Positions 30,858 to 42,699 are shown, numbered from the stretch's first letter. The stretch: DNA of 64,000 bases from Bolinopsis microptera (GCF_026151205.1 NC_087074.1:16627962-16691961), one strand, 5' to 3'. Notes: generated from the letters alone by a model not told the origin. Made by a program: numbers and translations.

Positions 30858-32564
30858 TTACCCTGTGTAATACACGACAGGTCTTATCTTTGCGGTGTTA
30901 CCGTGGAAGTGACCGCGGTAGTCATAGACATATCCCGGTGGTTTACTTCCTTCACCTTGCTTGTAGAAACGTTGTGACCCCCAGCACCAGTATTTGTTAG
31001 TTCCATCTCGTTGTGGTTTACCGCACCATGTTACCGGACGGGCGTTGTCAGATTTACCCATATAGTTAGTTACATCAATAGTAAAGTGTAAGTTATCAGC
31101 TAACATGTGGGATTCTCTGTGGAAATGTATATCATCAGGGTAGAGGTTAGGGTCTGTGACTAGTTGTATGTTGAACGAATCATCGTATTTTCCTGTTGCG
31201 GCTGTTACTCGCAGTTTAAACCCACAATCCCCTTCCTTGCTGCAGTTTGTTATAGATGATTGTCTGTATTTGAACTTGATGTCGTGATCTCGTGCAAATA
31301 GTTCTTCTGGTGTGTACTCAGAAATTGATGGAATACGATTGATAATTTCATTAGTTACCAAATTAGGATGTTTTCGTATTCTATCAGTTAATCCACCACT
31401 GCCTAGATAACCTTTAGCTTCCATATATTTGAGATCTATAGGTTTCCAGCCTCTTCTTATCATGAGATCAGAGAATACCTCAACACAATAGCTGCTGATG
31501 TATACAGATGGGGTATTCACTTCAATTCCATTGTCAAAAAACCAGCTATAAACCGCATCATAAAAAACATAGCTGTTTACCACCAGTGGAGATTCAATCA
31601 AGAAGTTTGTTATTCGCACGGGAGTATTTAATTCGTTCGCGTTCACCTGCTTGTAGTCATGAAACAAGTTGGGTAAAGCTGCATGTGGTATGACAGTGTT
31701 TGTCTCTTTCAAAGCCATATTGTTGGGTAAAGCTGTGCATGCGATGTTCATCTCTTTCTGGGCTTTATTATATTGTTTCAGAGCCCTCATAATTAACCTG
31801 AAGTCCTCAGTCGAAGGATTTTCGATTTCCTCAAGCTTTTCGAACAGTCGTTGATAACCATGAGTTACGGAGGAAGAAAGGGAGGATTTATAGTTCAATC
31901 TCTCAAGTATAAATCTACGGTTCTCATCAATAGTACATTCATTGTTTTCTAAGTTGTTCAATAGAGCTTCCACAAGAATGTGCTCCTGATCAGCTGCCAT
32001 TTCTATTATCACTTCAAGATTCTTTTTAGGACAAGATGAGACGTCTTTCAAGTATTGGGCTGCAAAATATTGAGTGCAAGTTGACAAGGATGCGAATTGC
32101 TTGATGACAATATCTATAAGTCTCCTCTTTTTTCGTTTATCCATAACGAACATGGCCTCGTCAAATAAGAATAGCTGGTCTTCAAAGTTATCCTCTCTTA
32201 CGGACTCAGTCAATTCCTGAAAGTACTCAAAGCACTTTTCGACTACCCAATCCACCTCAAACACGCAGGCCATTTTATTCAGATCTCGGAAATTTGACTT
32301 TGACAACTTCTCCAAAACACCAGAGTAAGAAGCTTCTAGAAAGCACTCTACAGCATATTTCGAGAAGTCCTCGACTGGTATTTCTGTTTGGAAAAGTTCT
32401 ACTGTCATTTTCTTTATAACCGGACTGTTGAAGGACATAATTGCTGAATTAGCGAAAAGTTCATCGTCCTGTAGAATGAACTTGAGGTTGCCGTGGGAGG
32501 GGGAGCCGAGATATTCCAACCCAAAGTTCATCGGCACTTGAATGCACGGTATTGGGGCGGCCAT
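30858..32564 (-). CDS. BTB/POZ-domain protein, intact copy
   Basis: This intronless gene encodes 568 residues from the ATG at 32562-32564 (MAAPIPC). A longer frame starts at 32675, but its extra part encodes a poly-Lys run from a purine tract. The other copies vary in that tract and lack an open frame through it, so the inner start is preferred. Residues about 8-115 look like a BTB domain (GNLKFILQDDELFANSAIMSF, FLEASYSGVLEKL, ACVFEVDWVVEKCFEYF). A helical BACK-like region follows (about 120-260). The C-terminal 240 residues have six or more Cys and no domain I recognise (CSKEGDCGF, TWCGKPQRDG, NKYWCWGSQRFYK). BTB-BACK proteins often act as Cullin-3 adaptors, but that role is not shown here. 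Confidence 0.8.
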   Translation of the reverse strand: MAAPIPCIQVPMNFGLEYLGSPSHGNLKFILQDDELFANSAIMSFNSPVIKKMTVELFQTEIPVEDFSKYAVECFLEASYSGVLEKLSKSNFRDLNKMACVFEVDWVVEKCFEYFQELTESVREDNFEDQLFLFDEAMFVMDKRKKRRLIDIVIKQFASLSTCTQYFAAQYLKDVSSCPKKNLEVIIEMAADQEHILVEALLNNLENNECTIDENRRFILERLNYKSSLSSSVTHGYQRLFEKLEEIENPSTEDFRLIMRALKQYNKAQKEMNIACTALPNNMALKETNTVIPHAALPNLFHDYKQVNANELNTPVRITNFLIESPLVVNSYVFYDAVYSWFFDNGIEVNTPSVYISSYCVEVFSDLMIRRGWKPIDLKYMEAKGYLGSGGLTDRIRKHPNLVTNEIINRIPSISEYTPEELFARDHDIKFKYRQSSITNCSKEGDCGFKLRVTAATGKYDDSFNIQLVTDPNLYPDDIHFHRESHMLADNLHFTIDVTNYMGKSDNARPVTWCGKPQRDGTNKYWCWGSQRFYKQGEGSKPPGYVYDYRGHFHGNTAKIRPVVYYTG

Positions 32565-32675
32565 CCTATTCTTTTTCTTTTTTTTCTTTCTTTTCTTTTT
32601 CTTTGAGACAGGCTCAACCTGGTGGCCCACGAGAGGATTACATGAAAATGCTTTGCCTGCTTCTGGGTTCAGCAT

Positions 32676-34674
32676 GATCCCTGCTGGATGGAGGGGTTAA
32701 ATGTGTGGAGATGATAATGTAAAAGTGAGAGGTGATATAATGTAGTGAGTAGATGTTGTGTTGATTAATGTGATCCTGTTCTTGTGTTATAGTGCTGGAA
32801 GTGATTTAATTTCAGATAGTGATGTTTACTCAATTCACAGCTAATTGCAAATAAAGGTTAAGTTTTATTATATGGAAAAACTTCCATTTTCAATACGTCA
32901 CAATGGAATAACTGGATTGTGATAGGATAAACGTAACTGAATCTTAAGTGCAGTGGATTATTACTGTTTAGATGCAATTTCGATATACATATAATGAAGG
33001 ATCAAACAAATCTATACGGGTAACAAAATAATACGTACGCAACATAAAAGAACGAAAGCGTCACTAGATTTCAAATATAATACATCGGTGCACTCTTTCT
33101 GAGGTTTGTTTGTAAAATAATTATGTGTGTAAACACACAATACACATCATATGCTTTGTATTTATAACCAAGACACGCTGAAAATTAAATATACACAGGT
33201 ATTCCAAGTTCCAGCCCAAAATTCACCGGTACTATTGCACATACTTACAGTGCGCTACTTATTACTTAAGAAATTACAAAAGAAATAAAGTCGTAATAAA
33301 ATATTTATTAAATAATAATAAAACGTCTATCATTAAGAATTACAGAAAATCGTTAAAAAGAGGAAATGCAAATCAAAATAATTTCGTGCTTTGAGGGACT
33401 GCAAAAAATAAAAAAGTACTGAATTGTAAAGAATCAAAATCAAAGTTATCGTCATATGCTAGTCACAAGGTTTTTTATCACAAGTCCAGTAATTTTCATT
33501 GGTACGCTCAAATTACAGAGGACAGAAGTACTATGTATCCAGTCTAAAAATTATCAGTTGTCTCAAGTCTCAAGTATCATTGTGGTCGATTAATTAATAC
33601 TATGTACACTTACAGTACATTAACAATAACATCACCACATCTATCACTAATAAGTAATTCCATGGTCCTGACACGCTCTAAAGATGTTTCTCTCACAACT
33701 CTACCGACCATGATCTCAATTATCGCACATATTTCGACAGGTAGATAACATACTCCGGTAATATTTGTGTGCTTATCTGGTAATGCACAACACAGCTGTA
33801 CGGTGCTACTCCTGAACTTGCCAACTCGTGTCTAATTGTTGGGCTGAAAACTTAAATCACACTTGCTCTGCTGAAAGCGTGGAAAATTAAATAATATTCT
33901 CTGAGAAAAGTAGAACTACTTTTCCAGGAACTGAGAAATGGCCCAAGGTGGCGGTTGTGTCTTATATAATCGTTAAAATAATATCAAGTACAGTGGCGTA
34001 ACGTTGCCTGTTAAATCAGTCGCCAGAACAGAGTCACATTTCACTTTTATATAACAGACGTTAATTCTACCGACGTCGTTTTGAGCCGAACCTTTCTCCC
34101 CAATCGTCGCCAAAGTCGTAAAATTGGAAACCTCCTCCCCTTTGTTTGACGACGTAATTCATTCCAGTTACAACCTTTACTTGAACTATAAATGACCTGT
34201 TAATCGTGCCTTTTTAACTCCAAGCTAAAATTTTCAGTTATTTGTCTTTTAAGAGATAGAATAAGCTCGACATATAAAATGGATATACCATGATCAGTGG
34301 TAATGCTAAAATAATGACCACATATTGTCGCAAAAAACGTGCGCAGATAATTTCGAATAAAAAGTACGCATGAGATGTCTAATCAAAAGTAATATTTTAA
34401 ACAAAGAGTATGTATCAGTATTCAGTATAAGATTTTTTAGAGTACACATTATAATTCCTTAATTCAAAAAAAAAGCTAACATAGGATTTAGAATTGAAGA
34501 AGTACTCATACTATTTTAAATTACACCTTTCAATTTAAGACAGTGTCAAAATAATTTTCAGGCAGGCAATCAGTTCCTGGGATGAATGATTTCTATGTTT
34601 TCATAAACAGTTCAGGTATTGTCATTGATTATTTCATGTTCTGCGAATTAATCTCTTGTATCTGCTGATCTAAG
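32676..34674. other. upstream region of BTB copy 1 and 3' flank of copy 2
   Basis: This is non-coding, AT-rich DNA. From about 34240 to 34680 it is recognisably similar to 30480-30860 (shared AAAAAGTACGCATGAGAT and ATCAGTTCCTG motifs). The tandem duplication therefore included the 3' flank of the gene. Confidence 0.55.
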
Positions 34675-35216
34675 TTACCCTGTGTAATACACGACAGGTC
34701 TTATCTTTGCGGTGTTACCGTGACAGTTGACCCAGCTGTAGACATATCCCGGTGGTCTAGTTCCTTCATGTGACTTGTAGAAACGTTGTGACCCCCAGCA
34801 CCAGTATTTGTTAGTTCCATCTCGTTGTGGTTTACCGCACCATGTTACTGGACGGGCATTGTCAGTTTTATCCATATTGTTAGTTACATCAATAGTAAAG
34901 TGTAAGTTATCAGTTAGAATATGGGATTCTCTGTGGAAATGTATATCATCAGGGTAGAGGTTGGGATCTGTGACTAGTTGTATGTTGAACGAATCATCGT
35001 TTTTCCCCGTTGCGGCTGTTACTCGCAGTATAAACCCACAATCCCCTTCCTTGCTGCAGTTGTTTATAGATGTTTGTCTGTATTTAAACCTGATGTCGTG
35101 ATCTCGTGCAAATAGTTCTTCCGATGTGTACTCAGAAGCTGATGGAATACGTTTGATGGTTTTATTAGTTACCAAATTAGGATGTTTTCGTATTTTATCA
35201 GTTAATCCACCACTGC
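34675..35216 (-). pseudogene. BTB copy 2, C-terminal part
   Basis: About 180 codons here match the C-terminus of the gene at 30858-32564 closely, up to the same stop codon and TTACCCTGTGTAATACACGAC context. The match breaks at CCACCACTGC next to a G run, the border of element A. The missing sequence resumes at 39786 (50 bp) and again at 46653. The long frame that runs on into the G run is an artefact. Confidence 0.88.
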
Positions 35217-35409
35217 GGGGGGGGGGGGGGGGGGGGGGCCAATGACTACTTTTGGGGACTTGGGGAATTACGTCAACGATTTTACCCCGAGTCCCCATGA
35301 TTTTTAGTCCCCATTAGTCCCCAAAAGTCTCCATTAGTCCCCATTTAGATTTCAAAAAATCTGGCTTCTCCAGACCAGATCGTAAACTTCTCAAGACTGA
35401 AGTCTAGAA

Positions 35410-35728
35410 TCTTACTATATATAAAGCGAGACGATATATATATATATATATCTGTGCCATTTTACTGACACCACGGCATCGACTTTAACGCAACTTTCTG
35501 CAAAAACCGTAAAAGATATACAACTGAAACTTTTTTGGCTGGGTCAAATGCTTTAATATCCTCCAAATCAGCATGAAAAAATAAAAAATTGGTCGAGGAA
35601 TAATGATTTTAGAGCCGAAAATTTGGACCCCCAAGTGGTGTCAAAAACGCCAATTAAATAGGTAATAATTATTTCAGTATCTTGAGTCTTGACACCGTTT
35701 AGGGCTATATTTCACGGGTTCCTGCTAG
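35410..35728 (+). mobile_element. non-autonomous Helitron-like element
   Basis: The 5' end is TCTTACTATATATAAAGC and the 3' end is CTAG, preceded by a short hairpin-prone CACGGGTTCCTG. The flanks are A and T, as for Helitrons, which insert between A and T without duplication. A second copy with the same ends lies at 54558-54922 in the opposite orientation. It has no coding capacity. Confidence 0.65.
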
Positions 35729-36060
35729 TATTTATAAATGGTCACTGGACATTCCTGACTTCTTGGGAGCTACTTGAGGGCTGTTAGAGTACCTCAGGTA
35801 AATTAAGGGAGGGGGCGGGGGCGACTACCAATGACAATATTGAGGAGACATATTGCATATATACGCTTATTTTATCAGATTGATCTAGTAACACGAGTTG
35901 TAGCGCAAGGAAAATAAACGCATTATCAATTTTTCTTATTACTTTTGTATTTATTTGTCTGAAATGATATGCTCAGTAATTTGAAATTGGCGTTGGTTTC
36001 TTTTGTTTTTGACGATCATTTATGGAAATACTCACAAAAGAGTGCTTGCCAGTGCTTAAA

Positions 36061-36309
36061 GGGGGGGGGGGGGGGGGTGACATGTCTCCAATGTCTCCCG
36101 CACCTTATCTTTTCGAAAAAGACAAAGACATTGGAGACATTGGAGACACAGCTTTTGGAGACATTGGAGACATTGGAGACACAGCTTTTGGAGACTCCTC
36201 CTCCTCCTCCTCCTCCCCCTCAGTCCTCCTCAGTCGTTCTCCTCCTCCTGAGTCTTCCTCCTGGGACCTTGGTCCTCCTCCTCCTGGGTCCTCCTACTCC
36301 TCTTCATCA

Positions 36310-36340
<31 letters not shown>

Positions 36341-39317
36341 TCTCAGTCCTCTTCCTCATCCTTCTCGTCAGTCTTCCTCCTCCTCATCAGTCCTCCCCAA
36401 GTCCCCCTCCTCCTCAGTCCTCCCCCAGTCCCCATCCTCCTCCTATTCAGTCCTCATCCTCCTCCTCCTCAGTTCTCCTCAGTCCTCCTCCTTGTAAGTC
36501 CTCCTCCTAAGTCCTCCTCCTCTTCCTGAGTCCTCCTCCTCCTTCTCCTCCTCCTCCTCAGTCCTTCTCCTCCTCCTCCTCCTCCCTCTCAGTCATCCTC
36601 CTCAGTCATCCTCCTCAGCCATCCTCCTCAGCCGTGCTCCTCAGCCATCCTCCTCAGCCATCCTCCTCAGCCATCCTCATCAGTCCTCCTCATCAGTACT
36701 CCTCCTCCTAGGTCCTCCTCCTTCTCCTCCTCAGTCCTTCTCCTCCTCCTCCTCAGTCCTCCTCCTCCCTCTCAGTCATCCTCTTCAGCCATCCTCCTCA
36801 GTCCTCCTCCTCCTCCTCAGTCCTCATCCTCATCCTCCTCTTCAGTCCTCCTCCTCCTGGGTCCTCTTCATCCTCCTCCTCTTCCTCAGTCCTCCCCAGT
36901 CCCCCTCCTCCTCCTCCTATTCAGTCCTCCTCCTCCTCCTCATCAGTTCTCCTCAGTCCTCCTCCTTCTCATTCCTCCTAAGTCCTCCTCCTGAGTACTT
37001 CCCCTCTTCCTCCTGAGTCCTCCTCCTGGTTCATCCTCCTCCTAGTTCCTCCACCTTCTCCTTCTCCTCCTCAGTCCTTCTCCTCCTCCTCCTCCTCCTC
37101 CTCCTCAGTCATCCTCATCAGTACTCCTCAGTCCTCCTCCTTCTCAGTCCTCCTCAGTCCTCTTCCCGAGTTCTCCTCCTCCTCCTCATTCCTCCTTCTG
37201 GGTCCTCCTCCTCCTAGGTCCTCCCCCTCCTTCTTCTATTCACTCCTCCTCCTCCTCCTCAGTTTTCCTGAGTCCTTCTCCTGAGTCCTCATCCTCCTCC
37301 TGAGTCCTCCTCCTGAGTCCTCCTCCCGAGTCCTCCTCCTGGGTCCTCCTCCTCCTAGGTCCTCCTCCTTCTCCTCCTCAGTCCTTCTCTTCCTCCTCCT
37401 CAGTCCTCCTCCTCCTCCCTATCAGTCATCCTCCTCAGCCATCCTCCTCAGTCCTCCTCAGTCCTCCTCCTCCTCCTCAGTCCTCATCCTCATCCTCCTC
37501 TTCAGTCCTCCTCCTCCTGGGTCTTCTTCCTTCTCTTCATCCTCTTCCTCTTCATCCTCCTCCTCTTCCTCCTCAGTCCTCAGTCCTCCTCCTCATCCTT
37601 CTCGTCAGTCCTCCTCCTCCTCAGTCCTCCCCAGTCCCCCTCCTCTTCCTATTCAGTCCTCCTCCTCCTCCTTAGTTCTCCTCAGTCCTCCTCCTTCTCA
37701 TTCCTCCTAAGTCCTTCTCCTGAGTCCTCCTCCTCTTCCTCCTGAGTCCTCCTCCTGGTTCATCCTCCTCTTAGTTCCTCCACATTCTCCTTCTCCTCCT
37801 CAGTCTTTCTCCTTCTCCTCCTCCTCCTCTTCAGTACTTCTGAGTCCTCCTCCCTCTCAGTCCTCCTCAGTCCTCTTCCTGAGATCTCCTCCTCCTCCTG
37901 AGTCCTCCTTCTGGGTCCTCCTTCTCCTAGGTCCTCCTCTTTCTCCTCCTCAGTCCTACTCCTCCTCCTCAGTCCTCTTCCTCCTCCTCCCTCTCAGTCA
38001 TCCTCCTCAGCCATCCTCCTCAGTCCTCCTCAGTCCTCATCCCTCCTCCTCCTGGGTCTTCCTCCTCTTCATCCTCCTCAGTCCTCAGTCCTCCTCCTCA
38101 TCCTTCTCGTCAGTCCTCCTCCTCCTCAGTCCTCCCCAGTCCCCCTCCTCCTCCTATTCAGTCCTCCTCCTCCTCATCAGTTCTCCTGAGTCCTCCTCCT
38201 TCTCATTCCTCCTAAGTCCTCCTCCTGGTTCATCCTCCTCTTAGTTTCTCCACCTTCTCCTTCTCCTCCTCAGTCCTTCTCAGTCCTCCTCAGTCCTCTT
38301 CCTGAGATCTCCTCCTCCTCCTGAGTCCTCCTTCTGGGTCCACCTCCTCCTAGGTCCTCCTCTTTCTCCTCCTCAGTTCTACTCCTCCTCAGTCCTCTTC
38401 CTCCTCCTCCCTCTCAGTCATCCTCCTCAGTCATCCTCCTCAGCCATCCTCCTCAGCCATCCTCCTCAGTCCTCCTCAGTCCTCATCCCTCCTCCTCCTG
38501 GGTCTTCCTCCTCTTCATCCTCCTCAGTCCTCAGTCCTCCTCCTCATCCTTCTCGTCAGTCTTCTTCATCCTCAGTCCTCCCCCAGTCCCCCTCCTCCTC
38601 CTATTCAGTCCTCCTCCACCTCAGTTCTCCTCAGTCCTCTTCCTTTTCAGTCCTCCTGAGTCCTCTTCCTCTTCCTCCTGAGTCCTCCTCCTGGGTCCTC
38701 ATCCTCCTAGGTCCTCCTCCTTCTCCTTCTCCTCAGTCCTTCTTCTCCTCCTCCTCCCTCTCAGTCATCCTCCTCAGTCATCCTCCTCAGTCATCCTCCT
38801 CAGCCATCCTCCTCAGTACTCCTCAGTCCTCCTCCTTCTCTGTCCTCCTCAGTCCTCTTCCTGAGTCCTCCTCCTGAGTCCTCCTCCTCCTCCTCCTGAG
38901 TCCTCCTCCTGGGTCCTCCTCCTCCTGGGTCCTTCTCCTCCTAGATCCTCCTCCTCAGTCATCCTCCTCAGCCATCCTCCTCAGCCATCCTCCACAACCA
39001 TCCTCAGTCCTCCTCCTTCTCAGTCCTCCTGAGTCCTCTTCCTGAGTCCTCATCCTCCTCCTTCTCCTCCTGAGTCCTCCTCCTGGGTCATCCTCCTCCT
39101 AGATCCTCCTCTTTCTCCAATCATACATCTACGTCTCCAGTGTCTCCAATGTCTCCAAAAGCTTTGTCTCCAATGTCTCAAATGTCCCCAATGTCTCCAA
39201 TGTCTCCAAAAGCTGTGTCTCCAATGTTTCCAATGTCTCCAGGACATGTCTCTGCACCCTATCTTTTCAAAAAAGACATTGGAGACATTGGAGACATGTC
39301 ACCCCCCCCCCCCCCCC
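36061..39317. mobile_element. element B: G-run-ended element with a polypyrimidine core, nested in A
   Basis: The left end is 17 G then TGACATGTCTCCAATGTC; the right end is the inverse, ending in 16 C. Both subterminal regions repeat ATTGGAGAC / GTCTCCAAT units and share TATCTTTT(C/T)(G/A)AAAAAGAC. The flanks share TTAAA or CTTAAA, a 5-6 bp duplication. The core from 36189 to 39112 is CCT-rich. There is no transposase gene. Its layout mirrors element A, so the two are probably related. Confidence 0.7.
36189..39112. repeat. 2.9-kb polypyrimidine block of CCTCCTCAGTC-type repeats
   Basis: The + strand is almost entirely C and T with scattered CAGTC, GAGTC, GGGTC and AGCCATC interruptions. Blocks several hundred bases long recur (for example the AGTCATCCTCCTCAGCCATCC cluster near 36590, 36775, 37425, 38000, 38415, 38760). 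Ser/Pro-rich frames across it are not genes. Confidence 0.9.
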
Positions 39318-39785
39318 TTAAAATAAAGATCACCAAGTCTGTTCACAGAACGGCTGTTATAAATACTCATTCATCCATCATCTAACATCTTTAAGTGTAT
39401 TAGGAGGGTAAGTCGAAGGGTTAATTCATGATTTTTCATTCGATTATAAGATTCAGATAGTTCAGCGAGTCGGCTACTTCTACCTTCACGAGAGCTAAAC
39501 TTCAATTTACCTCAATCTGAACTGACTTGTACAGTGGTAGAACACATTACAACCGGGCTTATCATTTTACTTTTAAGTCAGATTTATCCTACTCTTATCT
39601 TGGACAAAACATCTCGATCGTATCGTTATTAAACTAACTTGGAAACCATAAATAACTGTCAAAAATTCTGGGGACTTATGGGGACAAATGGTGAATTACG
39701 TCAACGAGTTGACCTCTAGTCCCCATGATTTTTAGTCCCCATTAGTCCCCAAAAGTCTCCATTGGTAGTCATTGGCCCCCCCCCC

Positions 39786-39835
39786 ACCACTGCCTAGATA
39801 ACCTTCATTTTCCATATATTTGAGATCTATAGGTT
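39786..39835 (-). pseudogene. BTB copy 2, 50-bp middle segment between two insertions
   Basis: This short stretch continues the BTB coding sequence after element A (CTGCCTAGATAACCTT, then ATATATTTGAGATCTATAGG), matching copy 1 at 31398-31443. It ends at the 5' junction of the RTE-like LINE. Confidence 0.85.
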
Positions 39836-39837
39836 GG

Positions 39838-40980
39838 ATGAATGCGGGGCTTGAAGAACTGCTCCGAGAGAATCAGTGCGGGTTCAGGAAAAACAGGTCT
39901 TGCATAGATCAGATTTATTCGCTCCGTACTATTATTCACAACAGCATTGAGTTTAATTAAATCTCCCCCTTTACATAAATTTTGTGGACTTTAAAGCTGC
40001 ATTCGATTCACTTAATCGGGAGTTTATCTGGAAAGATTTCAGTCATTATGGCTTGCCTTGTAAATACATTCGCATAATGCAAGCATTCTTTTGCGGCACC
40101 GTCAGCGCTGTCAGACATAATGGCGAGCTCTCTGAGTGGTTTGACGTTACATCTGGTTCTGGGCAGGGGGATATTCAGGGTCCACCTATCTTTAATGTTT
40201 GCATCAACCTGCCTGCGCAGCGGGCTGAGGATAACAAAGTGTTGTCACACGGGGCAGTGCTGCAGAGAGCTACCACCAGCTCTGGTCAGGATACAGTCGT
40301 CTTGGATACTGACTATGCAGATGATTTGGCTATCATGGACAACACCAAGGACGGTCTCCAGGAGACGACTGATCTTTTATGCAAGTATGCGGCTCAGGCT
40401 GGCCTCAGAATCAATGCGAAGAAAACAGAGGTTATGGCCATCGGCAAGAATACATCACAGAGGCCGTATACTGAAGCATCAACGGTGGACATTACAGTAG
40501 GAGACACGGCTATCCAGCAAGTCAGCAACTTCACTTACCTTGGGTCGATTATATCAAGTGATGGGACTATTGACCGGGACTTGTCTGCACGGATCCAGAA
40601 AGCCTCAGGAGCATTCAATCAGCTCGGTAATATTTGGAAGAATTGCAATATCCAAACTAACACCAAAATACGGATATATGTTGCAGCGGTTCTAACAATA
40701 TTACTTTATGGAAGCGAAGTCTGGAACACTACTTCAAAGCAACTACATCGCTTCGAAGTTTTTCATCAAAACTGTTTGAGGAGAATCCTTCGAATTAAGT
40801 GGTTCCACCGGACGAGCAATGTTCAAGTGTTGGAGCGGGCAAGAATAAACCTGGTTATAACCTACATCAGTGCCAACCGTCTTCGCTGGTTTGGACATGT
40901 TTCTAGAATGCCGGACACCAGGCTACCAAAGTATCTACTTGACTGGACACCTGCTCTCGGCCGAAGATCACGTGGGCGGC
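39838..40980 (+). pseudogene. RTE-like reverse transcriptase, first part
   Basis: The frame opens with ENQCGFRKNRSC, shifts by one base near 39957, then continues with VDFKAAFDSLNREF, GSGQGDIQGPPIFN, the catalytic DYADDLAI, YLGSIISSDG and RRILRIKWFHRTSN, followed by RLRWFGHVSRMPD. The last motifs are common at the end of RTE-type reverse transcriptases. It breaks off at the foldback insertion after GRRSRGR. It lacks the endonuclease and N-terminal half. Confidence 0.85.
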
Positions 40981-41050
40981 AGTAGTGTATTGTGCACAGT
41001 ACACACCTTTTTTGAAGGGTTTCCGAGGTAATTTCCAAACATACCGTATG

Positions 41051-41114
41051 TGGCGTGATGACACGGTAATATGTCACAATATTTTACATAGTTGAAGGTA
41101 CCTGGTTCGATCCC
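41051..41114 (+). promoter_or_regulatory. tRNA-like pol III promoter, left arm
   Basis: TGGCGTGATGACACGG resembles an A box and GGTTCGATCCC at 41104-41114 is a near-perfect B box, 53 bp apart. This spacing is within the tRNA range. The T stem is imperfect, so it looks like a tRNA-derived SINE head and not a working tRNA gene. Confidence 0.45.
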
Positions 41115-41718
41115 CCACCAGCCCCGCCCCATAATTTAATTACATGTACATCTATTGTTTAAAGTATCAACAATGTTAACATCTGGCAAGCGGCGACCTT
41201 TTAACGGTGTGCTGATGAGGTTCGAAATAATGTCTAATGTTCTTTAATCTAAATTTAGTGCACCGTTTCAGGACAACACCTGGCACTTTGCTTACACTAT
41301 CATTCAGCGTTCAGCTGTTTGTTGCGTAAATTCTGACTCTGTTTCAGCTTTAATTGTTCTGAACTTTAACTTAACTGTTTTTAATTCTTTTGACTGTAGT
41401 GTTTACCTGATACATAATTTTCCTCTAGACGAGTAATTATTACAGAAATAAATTCAAACATTCAACTTGCCAGGATTATGCTGAACGAAATTATATCAGA
41501 TCTCCATAAGGTAGTATGACGCAATGAATAAAGATGCAACTGCCAGTGCACCATGTTAATTACTGTTCCCAATTCTTTAATCATACCCGTAAATATTTGC
41601 TCGGTATCTGACAGCAGTTCATCGATTGATGTTCCGTGTTCTGTTTCCTGATATTTTGTGAGCGGAATATTAAATATTTTCTTGCGTAAGATAAGATGAA
41701 ATCCGTCACCTTATCTTA

Positions 41719-42545
41719 CACAATACTGAATACTGAATGAATACTGACTACTGAATGAATACTGAATGAATACTGAATGAATACTGAATACTGAATGAAT
41801 ACTGAATGAATACTGAATGAATACTGAATGAATACTGAATGAATACTGAATACTGAATGAATACTGAATGAATACTGAATGAATACTGAATGAATACTGA
41901 ATGAATACTGAATGAATACTGAATGAATACTGAATGAATACTGAATGAATACTGCATGAATACTGAATGAATACTGAATGAATACTGAATGAATACTGAT
42001 GAATACTGAATGAATACTGAATGAATACTGAATGAATACTGAATGAATACTGACTGAATACTGAATGAATACTGAATGAATACTGAATGAATACTGAATG
42101 AATACTGAATGAATACTGAATGAATACTGAATGAATACTGAATGAATACTGAATGAATACTGAATGAATACTGAATGAATACTGAATGAATACTGAATGA
42201 ATACTGAATGAATACTGAATGAATACTGAATGAATACTGAATGAATACTGCATGAATACTGAATGAATACTGAATGAATACTGAATGAATACTGAATGAA
42301 TACTGAATGAATACTGAATGAATACTGAATGAATACTGAATGAATACTGACTGAATACTGAATGAATACTGAATGAATACTGAATGAATACTGAATGAAT
42401 ACTGAATGAATACTGAATGAATACTGAATGAATACTGAATGAATACTGAATACTGAATGAATACTGAATGAATACTAAATGAATACTGAATGAATGTTGA
42501 ATAATGAATACTGAATAATACTGAATAATATACTGAATACTGAAT
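41719..42545. repeat. 11-bp tandem repeat (GAATACTGAAT), left arm
   Basis: About 75 copies with rare variants (GCATG, GACTG, a shortened GATGA unit). The same variants occur in the mirrored array on the right arm. Frames across it encode only SIHSVFIQYSF-like repeats. Confidence 0.95.
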
Positions 42546-42699
42546 GATAATTATGATGTATTATTTTTAAAAAAAGTTATAATGTAGACAAGGAAACACA
42601 TGTTTAGATTTTTGAAGATAATTTTAACTAAACTATATTCAATAACTCTATATATCCAAATTCTTATCTCAATAATTATCAACGTTTTGGTTATAAAGT

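Larger units (their letters stand above)
35217..39785. mobile_element. element A: G-run-ended inverted-repeat DNA element inside BTB copy 2
   Basis: The left end is 22 G then CCAATGACTAC; the right end is its inverse, GGTAGTCATTGG then 10 C. The subterminal parts on both sides carry repeated AGTCCCCATTAGTCCCC-type motifs and a shared ACGTCAACGA. The BTB sequence CCACCACTGC is duplicated on both sides (8-10 bp depending on the C run), as in Mutator-like or foldback elements. The interior holds no transposase. It contains a Helitron-like element (35410-35728) and element B (36061-39317). Confidence 0.75.

Noticed and set aside
36022..36529. Ser/Pro/Leu-rich frames of 162-186 codons
   Set aside because: They result from the CCT-rich polypyrimidine tract and overlap in two frames.
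41045..41130. A functional tRNA gene
   Set aside because: The B box is good but the T stem and acceptor stem do not pair properly, so I call it tRNA-like only.
41711..42253. SIHSVFIQYSF-type frames here and at 44966-45717
   Set aside because: They are translations of the 11-bp array in the foldback arms and appear on opposite strands in the two arms.
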